Shown piece by piece: positions 53,949 to 63,012 of a DNA stretch of 64,000 bases. The stretch is from positions 16,358 through 80,357 of the forward strand of contig JAAUZX010000051.1 of NCBI GenBank assembly GCA_014804365.1, given 5' to 3'. The notes under the pieces are model-generated. The model was given only the letters and a program-made list of their open reading frames with translations, had not been told where the DNA came from and searched no databases. Position 1 is the stretch's first letter; the number at the start of each line of letters is the position of its first letter. The translations under genes and the position numbers were made by a program. The stretch comes from Lachnospiraceae bacterium. Lineage in GTDB: Bacteria > Bacillota > Clostridia > Lachnospirales > Lachnospiraceae.

Positions 53949-54168
53949 GAGGGAACAAAACGTTCTCTTATGCCCGGCTTTGTCAAATGGATTTTCTAAA
54001 ATATTCCGGTGAGGTTGAGAGAGGCGGACGCAACCGCCCGACATTCGCCGTCCGGGCTCAGGTCGGGCTTTTCGGGACTTCCATGTCCCGAAATTGCTGG
54101 GTATTGGACGGAATATTAAGAAAATCTCATTTTCCTACGCAGGTCATAAGAGAACATTTTGTTCCCTC
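53949..54168 (+). repeat. Long folded element between gltB and gltD
   Basis: Outer arms of 24 bases (53949-53972 and 54145-54168) pair with one G-U. A second pair is GATTTTCT-AATATTCC with GGAATATTAAGAAAATC. The centre holds GGCGG-CCGCC, CCCGAC-GTCGGG and a perfect TTTCGGGAC-GTCCCGAAA hairpin. It fills most of the 345-base gltB-gltD gap and is unrelated in sequence to elements A-D. Confidence 0.75.
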
Positions 54169-54247
54169 TGCTTCCGGAAATTCATCAGAATATCTTTTGA
54201 AACTCAGAAATGTAATAGGGAAGTGTGATAGACAGGAGGAGAATACC

Positions 54248-55741
54248 ATGGGAAAACCAACTGGGTTTTTGGATTATGAGCGCAGGGTTTCTAAGGATGT
54301 GAGTCCGAAACAGCGCATTAAGAATTTTAATGAATTTCATGAACATTTGAGTATGGAGGAACAGCAGCTGCAGGGAGCGCGGTGTATGGACTGCGGGGTG
54401 CCGTTCTGTCAGTCGGGAATGACGCTTTGCGGGATGACTTCGGGATGTCCGCTGCACAATCTGGTGCCGGAGTGGAATGATCTGGTGTATACGGGAAACT
54501 GGGAGCAGGCTTATCTGCGTCTGCACAAGACTAATAATTTTCCGGAATTTACTTCCAGAGTGTGTCCGGCGTTGTGTGAGGCGGCTTGTACCTGCGGGCT
54601 GAACGATGATCCTGTTTCCACGAAGGAGAACGAGTACGCTATTATTGAGAATGCCTACGAGAAAGGTTATGCGGCACCGCAGCCACCCAAGGTGAGGACG
54701 GGCAAGACGGTAGCGGTAGTGGGCAGCGGGCCTTCGGGGCTTGCCGTGGCAGACCAGCTCAATAAGAGGGGACACTCGGTGACTGTATTTGAGCGTTCTG
54801 ACAGGATTGGTGGATTATTAATGTACGGTATTCCGAATATGAAGCTGGAGAAGCATATCATCGACCGGAAGATCAAGGTGATGGAAGCGGAAGGGGTCTC
54901 GTTTGTGACTGGTACGGATATCGGTAAAGAAATGAAGGCTGAGAAACTTCTGAAAGAATATGACCGTGTCGTGCTCTGTTGCGGTTCTTCCCAGCCGAGG
55001 GACATTACCGCACCCGGCAGGGATGCCAAGGGGATTTACTTTGCGGTAGATTTTCTGACCAGAAATACGAAGAGCTTGTTGGATTCTGATTTTCAGGATA
55101 AACAGTATGTGGACACCAAGGGCAAAGACGTGGTGATCATCGGCGGCGGTGATACGGGCAATGACTGTGTGGGTACGGCGATCCGACATGGAGCGAAATC
55201 CGTTACACAGATCGAGATGATGCCCAAGGCTCCTGACAAGCGCGCCGACAATAACCCGTGGCCGCAGTGGCCGAAGGTATGCAAGACCGACTACGGTCAG
55301 GAGGAGGCAATCGCAGTCTTCGGGCACGATCCGCGTATTTATGAGTCTACGGTCAAGGAGTTTATTAAGGATAAAAGCGGCAATCTGAAAGCTGTTAAGA
55401 TCGTCTCACTGACATGGGAAAAAGACGAGAAGACCGGACGCATGAACATGAAAGAGATGGCGGGCAGCGAGAAGGTGCTGGATGCGCAGATCGTGCTGAT
55501 TGCGGCAGGATTTCTGGGAAGCCAGAAATATGTCACGGACGCTTTCAAGGTGGAACTGGACGGCAGGACGAATGTGAAGACAGACAGCGGGAAGTTTGCC
55601 ACCAGTGTAGATAAGGTGTTTACCGCGGGCGATATGCATACGGGGCAGTCCCTTGTGGTCAAGGCGATCCGTCAGGGACGGGAGTGCGCCAGAGAAGTGG
55701 ATGAGAGCCTGATGGGATATACGAATATGTATGTGCAGTAA
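54248..55741 (+). CDS. gltD: Glutamate synthase small subunit
   Basis: A 497-residue FAD/NADPH subunit that feeds electrons to GltB. N-terminal Fe-S cysteines are in RCMDCGVPFC, CGMTSGCPLHN and CPALCEAACTCGL; the FAD site is VVGSGPSGLAVADQL and the NADPH site is VIIGGGDTGNDCVGTAIR. ATG 54248 follows GGAGGAGAATACC; the frame is open to 53987 but that part lies in the folded element. Separated from gltB by an unusually long structured gap. Confidence 0.97.
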   Translation: MGKPTGFLDYERRVSKDVSPKQRIKNFNEFHEHLSMEEQQLQGARCMDCGVPFCQSGMTLCGMTSGCPLHNLVPEWNDLVYTGNWEQAYLRLHKTNNFPEFTSRVCPALCEAACTCGLNDDPVSTKENEYAIIENAYEKGYAAPQPPKVRTGKTVAVVGSGPSGLAVADQLNKRGHSVTVFERSDRIGGLLMYGIPNMKLEKHIIDRKIKVMEAEGVSFVTGTDIGKEMKAEKLLKEYDRVVLCCGSSQPRDITAPGRDAKGIYFAVDFLTRNTKSLLDSDFQDKQYVDTKGKDVVIIGGGDTGNDCVGTAIRHGAKSVTQIEMMPKAPDKRADNNPWPQWPKVCKTDYGQEEAIAVFGHDPRIYESTVKEFIKDKSGNLKAVKIVSLTWEKDEKTGRMNMKEMAGSEKVLDAQIVLIAAGFLGSQKYVTDAFKVELDGRTNVKTDSGKFATSVDKVFTAGDMHTGQSLVVKAIRQGRECAREVDESLMGYTNMYVQ

Positions 55742-55755
55742 AAAAAGGAAAAGTG

Positions 55756-55794
55756 AAAAAACCTTGCGACTGTTTCGGCAATCGCAGGTTTTTT
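55756..55794. terminator. Bidirectional terminator between gltD and cdaR
   Basis: AAAAAACCTTGCGA and TCGCAGGTTTTTT form a stem with one bulge, with T-runs on both strands, so it can serve both gltD and the convergent cdaR-like gene. Confidence 0.85.
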
Positions 55795-55847
55795 CTTTTT
55801 CACGAATGCAAATGTAAGTGGATGGTGATAAAAAGGGGTAGACCCGT

Positions 55848-56951
55848 CTACAGTGCATTCCTCTCTTCGGGTACCAGTTTCAATGCCAGGTACAGCAATA
55901 CAGCGTCTTGGAAGCACCGTGGATTTAGCCCGCATTTCCGGTAAATATGGTTTAGCTTATACTGCAACGTATTTTTATGTAAGAATAATCGCCTTCCGGT
56001 ATTGGCCAGAGACATATTTTCATCAAAATACGCCTGCACAAGCCGAAGATCATCTTCTGACAGGGACGAAATGGTTTTTGACAGAAACTCTTCTTTTTCT
56101 GTCTCATTCAATCCGGAGAAAATGATTTCCAACGTCAGGTCATCAAATAAAAGAAACCCTTCCGTATTGACAGAAATATGTTTTAATGTTGTGAGCGCCG
56201 AGGCGTGGGAATCTGCCAGCTGGTATATGGAGCAGGATTTCCCTACGGCAATCTTAAGCACATTTTTATGATCTATAGCAAATCTGTTCAGCATATAAGC
56301 ATTCTTTTCAAACATTTCTGCGTCTATAACAGCCAGATATTCATTTGGGTAATAAAAGGTGTAAAGGCTGAGTGAGAGCATTTGGAATATGTGATTGATT
56401 TTCTGTTCCAGCAGTGACTGATTTACCGTCTGGTTCCGAGTGTCTGCTTTGATCAGTATCAACCTCTTGCTTGTCTTAGAGTCTATATGGAGCTCTTGCA
56501 GGCAGGAATGGAGATAATTCATATTGATGTTGGTTTTCCGAATCAACGAATCGATCACAAAATGTTTTTTATCAGCCTGATTCCGGCTTGTCATGCCAAG
56601 TTCCCGTTCACGAATCAGTAAGTTTGTAATACGTTCCGCGAGATGGGCATACTTTCTGACAAGATCGGGTTCCCCTGAGATGCCGATCACGGCTAATAAT
56701 TCGTGATTGTGATAGACCGGCAGGTTAATTCCTTTCTTTGTTCCGTCAAAGCTGTCGTCGGAGCAGACTTCTATCGTAGTTCCCGTCAGAGCCGCCTTAT
56801 GTCCGATTTCGTGGAAATCCCCGATCCTTTTCGGATTCGTACTGGCAAAAATAATGCCGGATTTATTAATAAAATTAATATCCTGTCCGCAGACATCTTT
56901 TACAGTATTCACTACTTGAAAAGCAAGAGCTTCATCGATTGTTCGTATCAT
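55848..56951 (-). CDS. cdaR: CdaR-family sugar diacid/glycerate utilisation regulator
   Basis: A 367-residue regulator. The N-terminal diacid-recognition domain is typical (ALAFQVVNTVKDVCGQDINF, GIIFAST, GDFHEIGHKAA), and the C-terminal PucR-type helix-turn-helix includes DENMSLANTGRRLFLHKNTLQYKLN. Family members activate glycerate, glucarate or galactarate genes in response to the diacid or glycerate. AAGGGGATAAAT precedes ATG on the minus strand. It is divergent from glycerate kinase and GntP, which it very likely controls. Confidence 0.92.
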   Translation of the reverse strand: MIRTIDEALAFQVVNTVKDVCGQDINFINKSGIIFASTNPKRIGDFHEIGHKAALTGTTIEVCSDDSFDGTKKGINLPVYHNHELLAVIGISGEPDLVRKYAHLAERITNLLIRERELGMTSRNQADKKHFVIDSLIRKTNINMNYLHSCLQELHIDSKTSKRLILIKADTRNQTVNQSLLEQKINHIFQMLSLSLYTFYYPNEYLAVIDAEMFEKNAYMLNRFAIDHKNVLKIAVGKSCSIYQLADSHASALTTLKHISVNTEGFLLFDDLTLEIIFSGLNETEKEEFLSKTISSLSEDDLRLVQAYFDENMSLANTGRRLFLHKNTLQYKLNHIYRKCGLNPRCFQDAVLLYLALKLVPEERNAL

Positions 56952-57126
56952 ATTTATCCCCTTGAAAATCAGCCGGAATTACATTTGGCTCGTGTGTTAT
57001 GCATATGCAAAGCAATGTCATACCATACAATGTCTTACAGATTGCCGATCCGTTTACGTGATTTAGTCCAAAGTCAGCGACAAACACAGTTATTGACAAC
57101 CCCCCCCTTTTTATTTTATCAGAATA

Positions 57127-57181
57127 TGTCCTACAGAACAACATTTTGGTGAAAATCAAAATGAAATTGTCTTATAGAACA
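57127..57181 (+). promoter_or_regulatory. Direct-repeat operator candidate for CdaR
   Basis: TGTCCTACAGAACA (57127-57140) and TGTCTTATAGAACA (57168-57181) are 14-base direct repeats differing at two positions and 41 bases apart, about four helical turns. They lie in the 407-base divergent region, which also holds a run of eight C (57100-57107) and a TATACT-like box near 57208. Confidence 0.55.
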
Positions 57182-57358
57182 TATATTTCGGACATAAATT
57201 ATTATATACTATACTCAACAAGGCAATATCCGTAAGCAGGTTACGGGATATCGACCCTCGCAGCAGTCGCCAGAATAAATAAGGGATGTTTTAGCATTTC
57301 AATAAGCGTATCTGCCGGCTCGCTGCATGGGAATATAAAAAGAATGGGGGAAAACATA

Positions 57359-58501
57359 ATGAAGGCAGTAATCGCAATTGATTCGTTGAAAGGCAGTTTA
57401 AGCTCCATGGAAGCAGGGCAGGCGATTGCAGAGGGAATCCGCAGGGCAGATCCACAGGCGGAAGTGGTCATAAGACCGCTGGCGGACGGCGGAGAAGGAA
57501 CTGTGGACGCGCTTGTATGCGGGATGAACGGTAAGATGCACGAAGTTCAGGTAACAGGACCGCTGGGAACACCGGTAAACTGTGGGTATGGAATCATTGA
57601 AGATACGAAAACGGCTGTGATTGAAATGTCCGGCGCGGCGGGAATTACTTTAGTCCCGGAGGAAAAACGGAATCCGTTGCATACAACGACTTATGGGGTC
57701 GGTGAGGTGATCAAAGATGCGATTGCAAAGGGGTGCCGCCGCTTTATCATCGGTATTGGCGGCAGCGCTACTAATGACGGCGGCGTGGGGATGCTGCAGG
57801 CATTAGGGTTTGGATTTCTGGACAAAGAAGGAAATCAGGTGCCGCTTGGGGCGAAAGGGCTGGAGCAGCTTGACAAAATCACAGATACATATGTAATTCC
57901 GGAATTGGCGGAATGTGAATTTCGGGTGGCATGTGATGTGACAAATGTTCTTTGCGGAGAGACGGGGTGCAGTGCGGTATACGGTCCACAAAAAGGTGCG
58001 ACGCCATCCATGATCATGCAGATGGACAAATGGCTGGCTTATTATGCGTCCTTGGCCAGAGAAAAGTACCCGAAAGCAGCGCCAAAGCAGGCGGGAACCG
58101 GTGCGGCAGGGGGAATGGGCTTTGCGTTTCTCACATTTACCAATGCGGTGCTGGAATCCGGCATTAAAATTATTCTGGAAGAGACAAGGCTTGAACAGTA
58201 CATGGAAGACGCTGATATCGTGGTGACAGGCGAGGGACGACTGGATGGACAGACGGCTATGGGCAAGGCTCCCGTAGGGGTGGCGAGACTGGCAGGGAAA
58301 CATCAGATTCCGGTCATTGCATTTGCGGGAAGTGTTACAAAAGAGGCGACTGAATGTAATAAAAACGGAATTGACGCATTCTTCCCCATCTTGCGGAGTA
58401 TTGTCACACTGGATGAGGCGATGAAACCGGAGAATGCAAAGGCAAATCTTTCGGATACGGCAGAGCAGGTCTTCCGGCTGATCAATATCCGGACGAAGTA
58501 A
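57359..58501 (+). CDS. glxK: Glycerate 2-kinase
   Basis: A 380-residue GlxK/GarK-family kinase that phosphorylates D-glycerate to 2-phosphoglycerate. Signatures are the N-terminal AIDSLKGSLSSMEAGQAI, RPLADGGEGTVDAL, IGIGGSATNDGGVGMLQALG and the C-terminal VTGEGRLDGQTAMGKAP and PVIAFAGSV. ATG 57359 follows GGGGG; an ATG at 57344 is possible but has no site. It lies 21 bases before the GntP gene, as an uptake-phosphorylation pair. Confidence 0.95.
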   Translation: MKAVIAIDSLKGSLSSMEAGQAIAEGIRRADPQAEVVIRPLADGGEGTVDALVCGMNGKMHEVQVTGPLGTPVNCGYGIIEDTKTAVIEMSGAAGITLVPEEKRNPLHTTTYGVGEVIKDAIAKGCRRFIIGIGGSATNDGGVGMLQALGFGFLDKEGNQVPLGAKGLEQLDKITDTYVIPELAECEFRVACDVTNVLCGETGCSAVYGPQKGATPSMIMQMDKWLAYYASLAREKYPKAAPKQAGTGAAGGMGFAFLTFTNAVLESGIKIILEETRLEQYMEDADIVVTGEGRLDGQTAMGKAPVGVARLAGKHQIPVIAFAGSVTKEATECNKNGIDAFFPILRSIVTLDEAMKPENAKANLSDTAEQVFRLINIRTK

Positions 58502-58522
58502 TGAGAAAGGAGAAGATAAGCG

Positions 58523-59779
58523 ATGAATTATGATTTTACAACAATCGGTGCGTTATGCGGAATGGCTGTGGCCATTTTCCTGATTATAAAAAAAGTGCAG
58601 CCTGCTTACAGCTTAATTCTAGGCGCATTGGTCGGCGGTATCGTCGGAAGCGGAAATCTTGTGCTGACAGTAGATACCATGGTCAGCGGTTCACAGAGCA
58701 TGATTTCCTCTGTCTTGAGAATCATGACTTCCGGCATTCTGGCAGGGACGCTAATCAAGACTGGTGCGGCGGAAAAAATTGCTGAAGTGATCGTGCAGAA
58801 GCTTGGAGAAAAGCGTGCAATTATAGCGGTTGCACTTGCGACCATGATTATATGTGCGGTCGGCGTTTTTATCGATATTTCTGTCATCACGGTTGCGCCC
58901 ATTGCCTTGGCGATCGGGAAAAAGGCAGGGTACAATAAGCCTTCTCTGCTGCTGGCAATGATCGGCGGTGGCAAGGCGGGGAATATTATTTCGCCAAATC
59001 CGAATACGATTGCTGTTTCAGAGGCATTTGGGGTAGATTTGACTTCTTTGATGATGGCGAATGTGATTCCGGCGGTATTCGCACTTGTTGTAGCCATTCT
59101 CCTTGCCACGGTATTATCAAAAAAGCAGGGAGCCTTGGTTGGCGAGCAGGATCTGGAGAACAGGGATAATAAAGAACTTCCCTCTTTTATACAGGCGGTT
59201 GCCGGCCCTCTGGTAGTGGTTTTGCTTCTCTCGCTGCGCCCGTTATTTTCAATCGTGATCGATCCTTTAATCGCACTTCCGCTGGGAGGACTTGTATGTG
59301 CCCTTGCCTGTAAAAACATACATAAATTTAAGGAGTATGCGGAATTTGGTCTTGGCAAAGTGACAGGCGTTTCCATCTTGCTGATTGGAACAGGAACGAT
59401 TGCAGGGATCATCAAGGCCTCGGCATTGCAGTATGATGTGATCTCCCTGTTGGAAGTGATGAATATGCCGGCGTTTATTCTGGCTCCGATCGCGGGAATC
59501 CTGATGGCAGGTGCGACCGCGTCTACTACGGCGGGTGCAACCATTGGTGCACAGACATTTGCGGGAACGCTGCTGGAGGCTGGAATACCAGCGTTGTCGG
59601 CAGGGGCGATGATTCATGCAGGCGCAACTGTGATTGACTCTCTTCCGCATGGTTCGTTTTTCCATGCGACTGGTGGGGCAGCAGGGATGAGTATTAAAGA
59701 AAGAATGAAATTGATTCCTTATGAAGCATGTGTTGGATTGACCAGTACGGTCGTTTCGATTATTGTGTATTTAGTGTAG
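58523..59779 (+). CDS. GntP-family permease (probably glycerate)
   Basis: A 418-residue transporter with about 12 hydrophobic segments and GntP-type motifs: SVLRIMTSGILAGTLIKTGAAEKIAE, FIDISVITVAPIALAIGKKAGYNKP and GGGKAGNIISPNPNTIA, plus a C-terminal HAGATVIDSLPHGSFFH. The family takes up gluconate and related hydroxy acids. Adjacent glycerate kinase and CdaR point to glycerate or a diacid as substrate. GAAAGGAG precedes ATG. The operon ends before palindromic element D. Confidence 0.92.
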   Translation: MNYDFTTIGALCGMAVAIFLIIKKVQPAYSLILGALVGGIVGSGNLVLTVDTMVSGSQSMISSVLRIMTSGILAGTLIKTGAAEKIAEVIVQKLGEKRAIIAVALATMIICAVGVFIDISVITVAPIALAIGKKAGYNKPSLLLAMIGGGKAGNIISPNPNTIAVSEAFGVDLTSLMMANVIPAVFALVVAILLATVLSKKQGALVGEQDLENRDNKELPSFIQAVAGPLVVVLLLSLRPLFSIVIDPLIALPLGGLVCALACKNIHKFKEYAEFGLGKVTGVSILLIGTGTIAGIIKASALQYDVISLLEVMNMPAFILAPIAGILMAGATASTTAGATIGAQTFAGTLLEAGIPALSAGAMIHAGATVIDSLPHGSFFHATGGAAGMSIKERMKLIPYEACVGLTSTVVSIIVYLV

Positions 59780-59826
59780 GAATAGGTTGGAATAGGTTGC
59801 TTTTTCACACGTTGTCTAAACCGGTC

Positions 59827-59963
59827 GCTCAGAGGAGAGTTAATATCTACGGAGCCGCGCTTTCGCTCCGTAAAAAGCGTAGTGGACACTAGACTCGTGA
59901 AATACCTCGTCAAGTGCCAACGCTTTTTAAGGGGCTCCTTAAGATATTAACTCTCCTCTGAGC
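59827..59963 (+). repeat. Long palindromic element, copy D
   Basis: A 137-bp copy with perfect 22-base ends beginning GCTCAGAGGAGAGTTAATAT. Inner pairs are AAAAAGCGT/ACGCTTTTT and GG-CACT-GAC/GTC-AGTG-CC, where copy C has CCGT/ACGG and AGC/GCT. The loop TCGTGAAATACCTC equals that of copy C. An outer pair TTTTCACA/TGTGAAAA flanks it. It lies after the GntP gene. Confidence 0.88.
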
Positions 59964-60062
59964 TTAGGCTGTGGCGTGGATGTGAAAAGAAACAAAAGTA
60001 GTTGGGAAAATAAATTTTTCATATGCGGGATTTGTATCTGCATTGAAGTGAGGTATTATATA

Positions 60063-60107
60063 AAAGCGGCAAAATGTTGACTCTCCAGGTCAATGCTCTG
60101 CCGCTTT
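60063..60107 (+). other. Hairpin upstream of the PAS gene
   Basis: AAAGCGGCA pairs with TGCCGCTTT, with TTGAC/GTCAA inside. The following GCATTTTG is a weak U-tract and overlaps the -35 of the next promoter; it may end transcripts from upstream. Confidence 0.5.
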
Positions 60108-60134
60108 GCATTTTGTATAGTTCTATGGTAAAAT
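60106..60134 (+). promoter_or_regulatory. Sigma-A promoter of the PAS gene
   Basis: TTGCAT and TAAAAT with a 17-base spacer, about 115 bases before the PAS gene start. Confidence 0.55.
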
Positions 60135-60251
60135 ATTATCTCGAATATTGTTTATGGGCGCAGTTCATGCATAGTCCATATGAATGTTTGGTTGGCTTGC
60201 AGATGGCATGTTTCTATGACCGACAACAAGCATACAAAAGGAGACAGTTTC

Positions 60252-60638
60252 ATGGAGAACACTATGAATTTATCATCATATTTTAAGAGTATTGTAGATC
60301 AGGACAGATGTGCGGTGGTGATCTGCAATCTGGAACATGATATTATCTATATGAATCCCGCGGCGGTAGAGCGGTATGCGAAGCGCGGCGGTGCGGCACT
60401 GGTGGGACAGAGTCTTTTAGACTGCCATAATGCGCAGTCCAATGAGATGATCAAAAAGGTCGTGGCATGGTTCGGGGAGAGCACAGACCATAATATCATC
60501 TATACATATCGTAATGAGAAAGAGAATAAAGATGTCTACATGGTTGCGCTCCGCGACGAGGCGAAGACATTGATCGGGTACTATGAGAAGCATGAGTATC
60601 GGGATTTGGAGAAGAGCGGACTGTATCAGTTTGAATGA
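60252..60638 (+). CDS. Small stand-alone PAS-domain protein
   Basis: A 128-residue protein that is essentially one PAS fold: VVICNLEHDIIYMNPAAVERYAKRGG, GQSLLDCHN and the strand pair NIIYTYRNEKENKDVYMVALRDEAKTLIGYYEKH. There is no output domain, so it would act through a partner or as a ligand/redox sensor. ATG 60252 follows AAAGGAGACAG; the longer frame from 60180 is not favoured. It is a single-gene unit. Confidence 0.85.
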   Translation: MENTMNLSSYFKSIVDQDRCAVVICNLEHDIIYMNPAAVERYAKRGGAALVGQSLLDCHNAQSNEMIKKVVAWFGESTDHNIIYTYRNEKENKDVYMVALRDEAKTLIGYYEKHEYRDLEKSGLYQFE

Positions 60639-60663
60639 GCCGTAGAGATTTTCTCTCTACAGC

Positions 60664-61524
60664 TCAATAACCTGCCCAATCATATTCAACCAACTTCAAA
60701 GTATATGATTCACCGGGGATAACATCATAAATCACAGTGGAATCATTTTTGAACTTATCACCCTGGCTAAGCGAATTAAGAAAAATATGATTCGTACTCA
60801 CCATGTAGCCCTCACTGTCATATAACTTGTAGCTGATGATATCGTAACCGGAATTGGTGTTTCCGTATGTTTTTTCGCCGGAAATTATAATTTTTAATTG
60901 AGGCAGGTAGTCTTTTTCAAATGTATATGACACATCGGTTATCTGTATGATCGATTCCGTAGTGCCGTCAAATCCCTTGACTTTTAAATCAAGCGGAAAG
61001 GAATCGAAAGTCACTTGCACATCTGCAACCGGAAGGCAGTACAATGCACTGCAGCTGACCTCGCCAAAATCGACAAGATCAGCTTTATAAATGGTCATAA
61101 ACACTGTTCCGTTTGCAGATGTTCCGGAAGCAATTTCCGGTGCGGGAATCCTGACATTTGCAAGATATTGTTCTCCGGCGGCCTGACTCGTATAATAACT
61201 GAAATCTTTTTTTGAAACGGATTTCGTTCCTTTATAAACTTGCTCGTCGTTATCATTTACTATTCGGATGTCAATATCAACATCACCGGATATATACTCA
61301 TCATCTTTATCGAGCAAGGCAAAGAATACACTGTAGTCATTTGTCCCCTCATTAAACTGGAAAGACCAGCTTTTTAATGTCTCAATATCAGTGCCTGCAA
61401 AGGGAAGGGGAGTAGGTATTAGTGTCGTTCCGTCATTATCTGTAAGTATAGTGGGGACAAGCCTTGAACACCCACACAATGAAAAAATTAATAGGAACGA
61501 TACTGTAAGCAGGGATTTTTTCAT
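60664..61524 (-). CDS. Putative surface lipoprotein of unknown function
   Basis: A 286-residue protein with a lipoprotein signal (MKKSLLTVSFLLIFSLCGC; Cys19 in the LCGC lipobox) and a mature part rich in beta-type segments (SFQFNEGTNDYSVFFALLD, DVDIDIRIVNDNDEQVYKG, QLKIIISGEKTYGNTNSG). No enzyme motif is seen; the fold could be one or more Ig-like beta-sandwiches. Its ATG overlaps the stop of the upstream XRE-like gene (four bases), so the two are co-translated and probably act together. Confidence 0.8.
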   Translation of the reverse strand: MKKSLLTVSFLLIFSLCGCSRLVPTILTDNDGTTLIPTPLPFAGTDIETLKSWSFQFNEGTNDYSVFFALLDKDDEYISGDVDIDIRIVNDNDEQVYKGTKSVSKKDFSYYTSQAAGEQYLANVRIPAPEIASGTSANGTVFMTIYKADLVDFGEVSCSALYCLPVADVQVTFDSFPLDLKVKGFDGTTESIIQITDVSYTFEKDYLPQLKIIISGEKTYGNTNSGYDIISYKLYDSEGYMVSTNHIFLNSLSQGDKFKNDSTVIYDVIPGESYTLKLVEYDWAGY

Positions 61525-62753
61525 GTCACACCCTCCGTTTTAATATTACGGATTTTATTGTATGATCTGTTTAGCCTTTCAATAAGGCTGTTTACTTGAT
61601 CGTCTTTGGATTCCTTTGTGACATTGGCTATATTCGTGATGATACCGGGAACAGTAAAGCGGCTGTGAAAACTGACGATGTTTCCATTATCAAAAAATTC
61701 AACGTCATTTTTCCAACTATCGCCATAATAACAACCATTATCAATAGATTGTTTTATCAGCAAGCTTAGATTTTCCAGCGTTGCTTCATTATGTACTATA
61801 GCCTTTTTTAATGCTGTTTCCAGAAAAGGACTGTTATTTTCGATAAGCATGTCCAGTAACTGAGAAATATATGGAAACACAAACGTATATTTGTGTTTGT
61901 TATTGTCTTTATATCGGAGTTGATCTCGAACCTCAAACGGGTCAGTAAAGTAATTCAACACTTTATTGCTGGATTTGGCAATATGGCTTACTATAGCTTT
62001 GTCGTAATGAAGATTGAAATCAGGAGGCGTACAAAGTATATAATGTGCTGTGTAATATAACTCTGGCATCTCCCGTGCTCTCAGCTTATCCAATGTTTTT
62101 AAATCGTTGTGATCTGCCGCAAGGGAAATTATGTACATTCTTAACTGATCTTCTGTTGCAAGTTTAAATTGCAAATCATTCATTTCAGGCTGACGTATAA
62201 AAACACCATCAGAGCGTTCTTCAAATTTAATACGCTGGATACTGGTTCCGGCACCGAAGGTCATGTAATAGTCCTTATCTTTTCGACTGTCAAACCAGAT
62301 ATAGTTTTTGTCCATCAGAAATTTCAAGAAATCGTAATTTCTAAACTCTATTGCATACTCTAACACCGTTTTTCCGTATTCATCGGGATTTAGAATCGGT
62401 TTATCAGCTTTTTCAATGTAGGCTGTCCAATCTTTTTTATTATGCGACTGGGCAACGGTATAATTCGTCAATCGGTCATTTTTAGGAGTACCGCATTTTC
62501 CGGCACTCAGTATTTGCTCAAAGGAAACATCGAGCAGTTCGGAAAAAATTGGTAAATCATAAACCTGGATTGCTTTTGTTCCTTTTTTGATTTGGGATAA
62601 ACGGTTTGCCATGTTTTGTATGGTAGCTTCGTCAGGAACTTCTGCATTACCGATCTTGAGATATTCTATGCAAAATTTTCTTGCAGATTCGTAATTCTTT
62701 TCTATCAGACCTGAGACAAAAGTGCCGATTTCTTTGTTATCAATGTTAATCAT
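61521..62753 (-). CDS. XRE-like helix-turn-helix protein with ankyrin-like segment
   Basis: A 410-residue protein. The first 100 residues contain a helix-turn-helix-like pattern ending in VYDLPIFSELLDVSFEQIL, typical of the second half of XRE domains. An ankyrin-like unit follows (YGKTVLEYAIEFRNYDFLKFLMDKN), then a mainly helical C-terminus. ATG 62753 follows AAAGGAGCAAAAAT on the minus strand; a longer frame from 62777 is rejected. It overlaps the lipoprotein gene downstream. No named family is recognised; a cytosolic regulator coupled to a surface lipoprotein is a guess from gene order. Confidence 0.78.
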   Translation of the reverse strand: MINIDNKEIGTFVSGLIEKNYESARKFCIEYLKIGNAEVPDEATIQNMANRLSQIKKGTKAIQVYDLPIFSELLDVSFEQILSAGKCGTPKNDRLTNYTVAQSHNKKDWTAYIEKADKPILNPDEYGKTVLEYAIEFRNYDFLKFLMDKNYIWFDSRKDKDYYMTFGAGTSIQRIKFEERSDGVFIRQPEMNDLQFKLATEDQLRMYIISLAADHNDLKTLDKLRAREMPELYYTAHYILCTPPDFNLHYDKAIVSHIAKSSNKVLNYFTDPFEVRDQLRYKDNNKHKYTFVFPYISQLLDMLIENNSPFLETALKKAIVHNEATLENLSLLIKQSIDNGCYYGDSWKNDVEFFDNGNIVSFHSRFTVPGIITNIANVTKESKDDQVNSLIERLNRSYNKIRNIKTEGVT

Positions 62754-62983
62754 ATTTTTGCTCCTTTCGAAAAACATAATAACATGTTTTTTTCATAGAG
62801 CATATCACGTATTTGTATACATCAAGAGAAAGTGTATCATAAATAATGGTGTACTATATATGCTATAAGCATATGCAGTATATTGCCATAAAGATATGCA
62901 CATTGGGAGAACCGTTTTCATACAGGAAAATGAATTGTGAATTTTTTTTATTTTTCTATTGCATGCAGTTGTCTGAATAAATT

Positions 62984-63002
62984 GGCTTACAGGCTGTAAG
63001 CC
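62984..63002. promoter_or_regulatory. Perfect 19-bp palindrome
   Basis: GGCTTACAG-G-CTGTAAGCC. It lies between ribU and the XRE-like gene, about 230 bases upstream of the latter. It may be a regulator site or a small RNA stem. Confidence 0.45.
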
Positions 63003-63012
63003 ACAGACCGCC

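Noticed and set aside
53987..54247. N-terminal extension of gltD
   Set aside because: It lies in the folded gltB-gltD element and has no ribosome binding site; ATG 54248 has GGAGGAG and the family N-terminus.
58606..59544. 312-codon minus-strand frame
   Set aside because: It is antisense to the GntP permease with no start signals and a composition explained by the permease codons.
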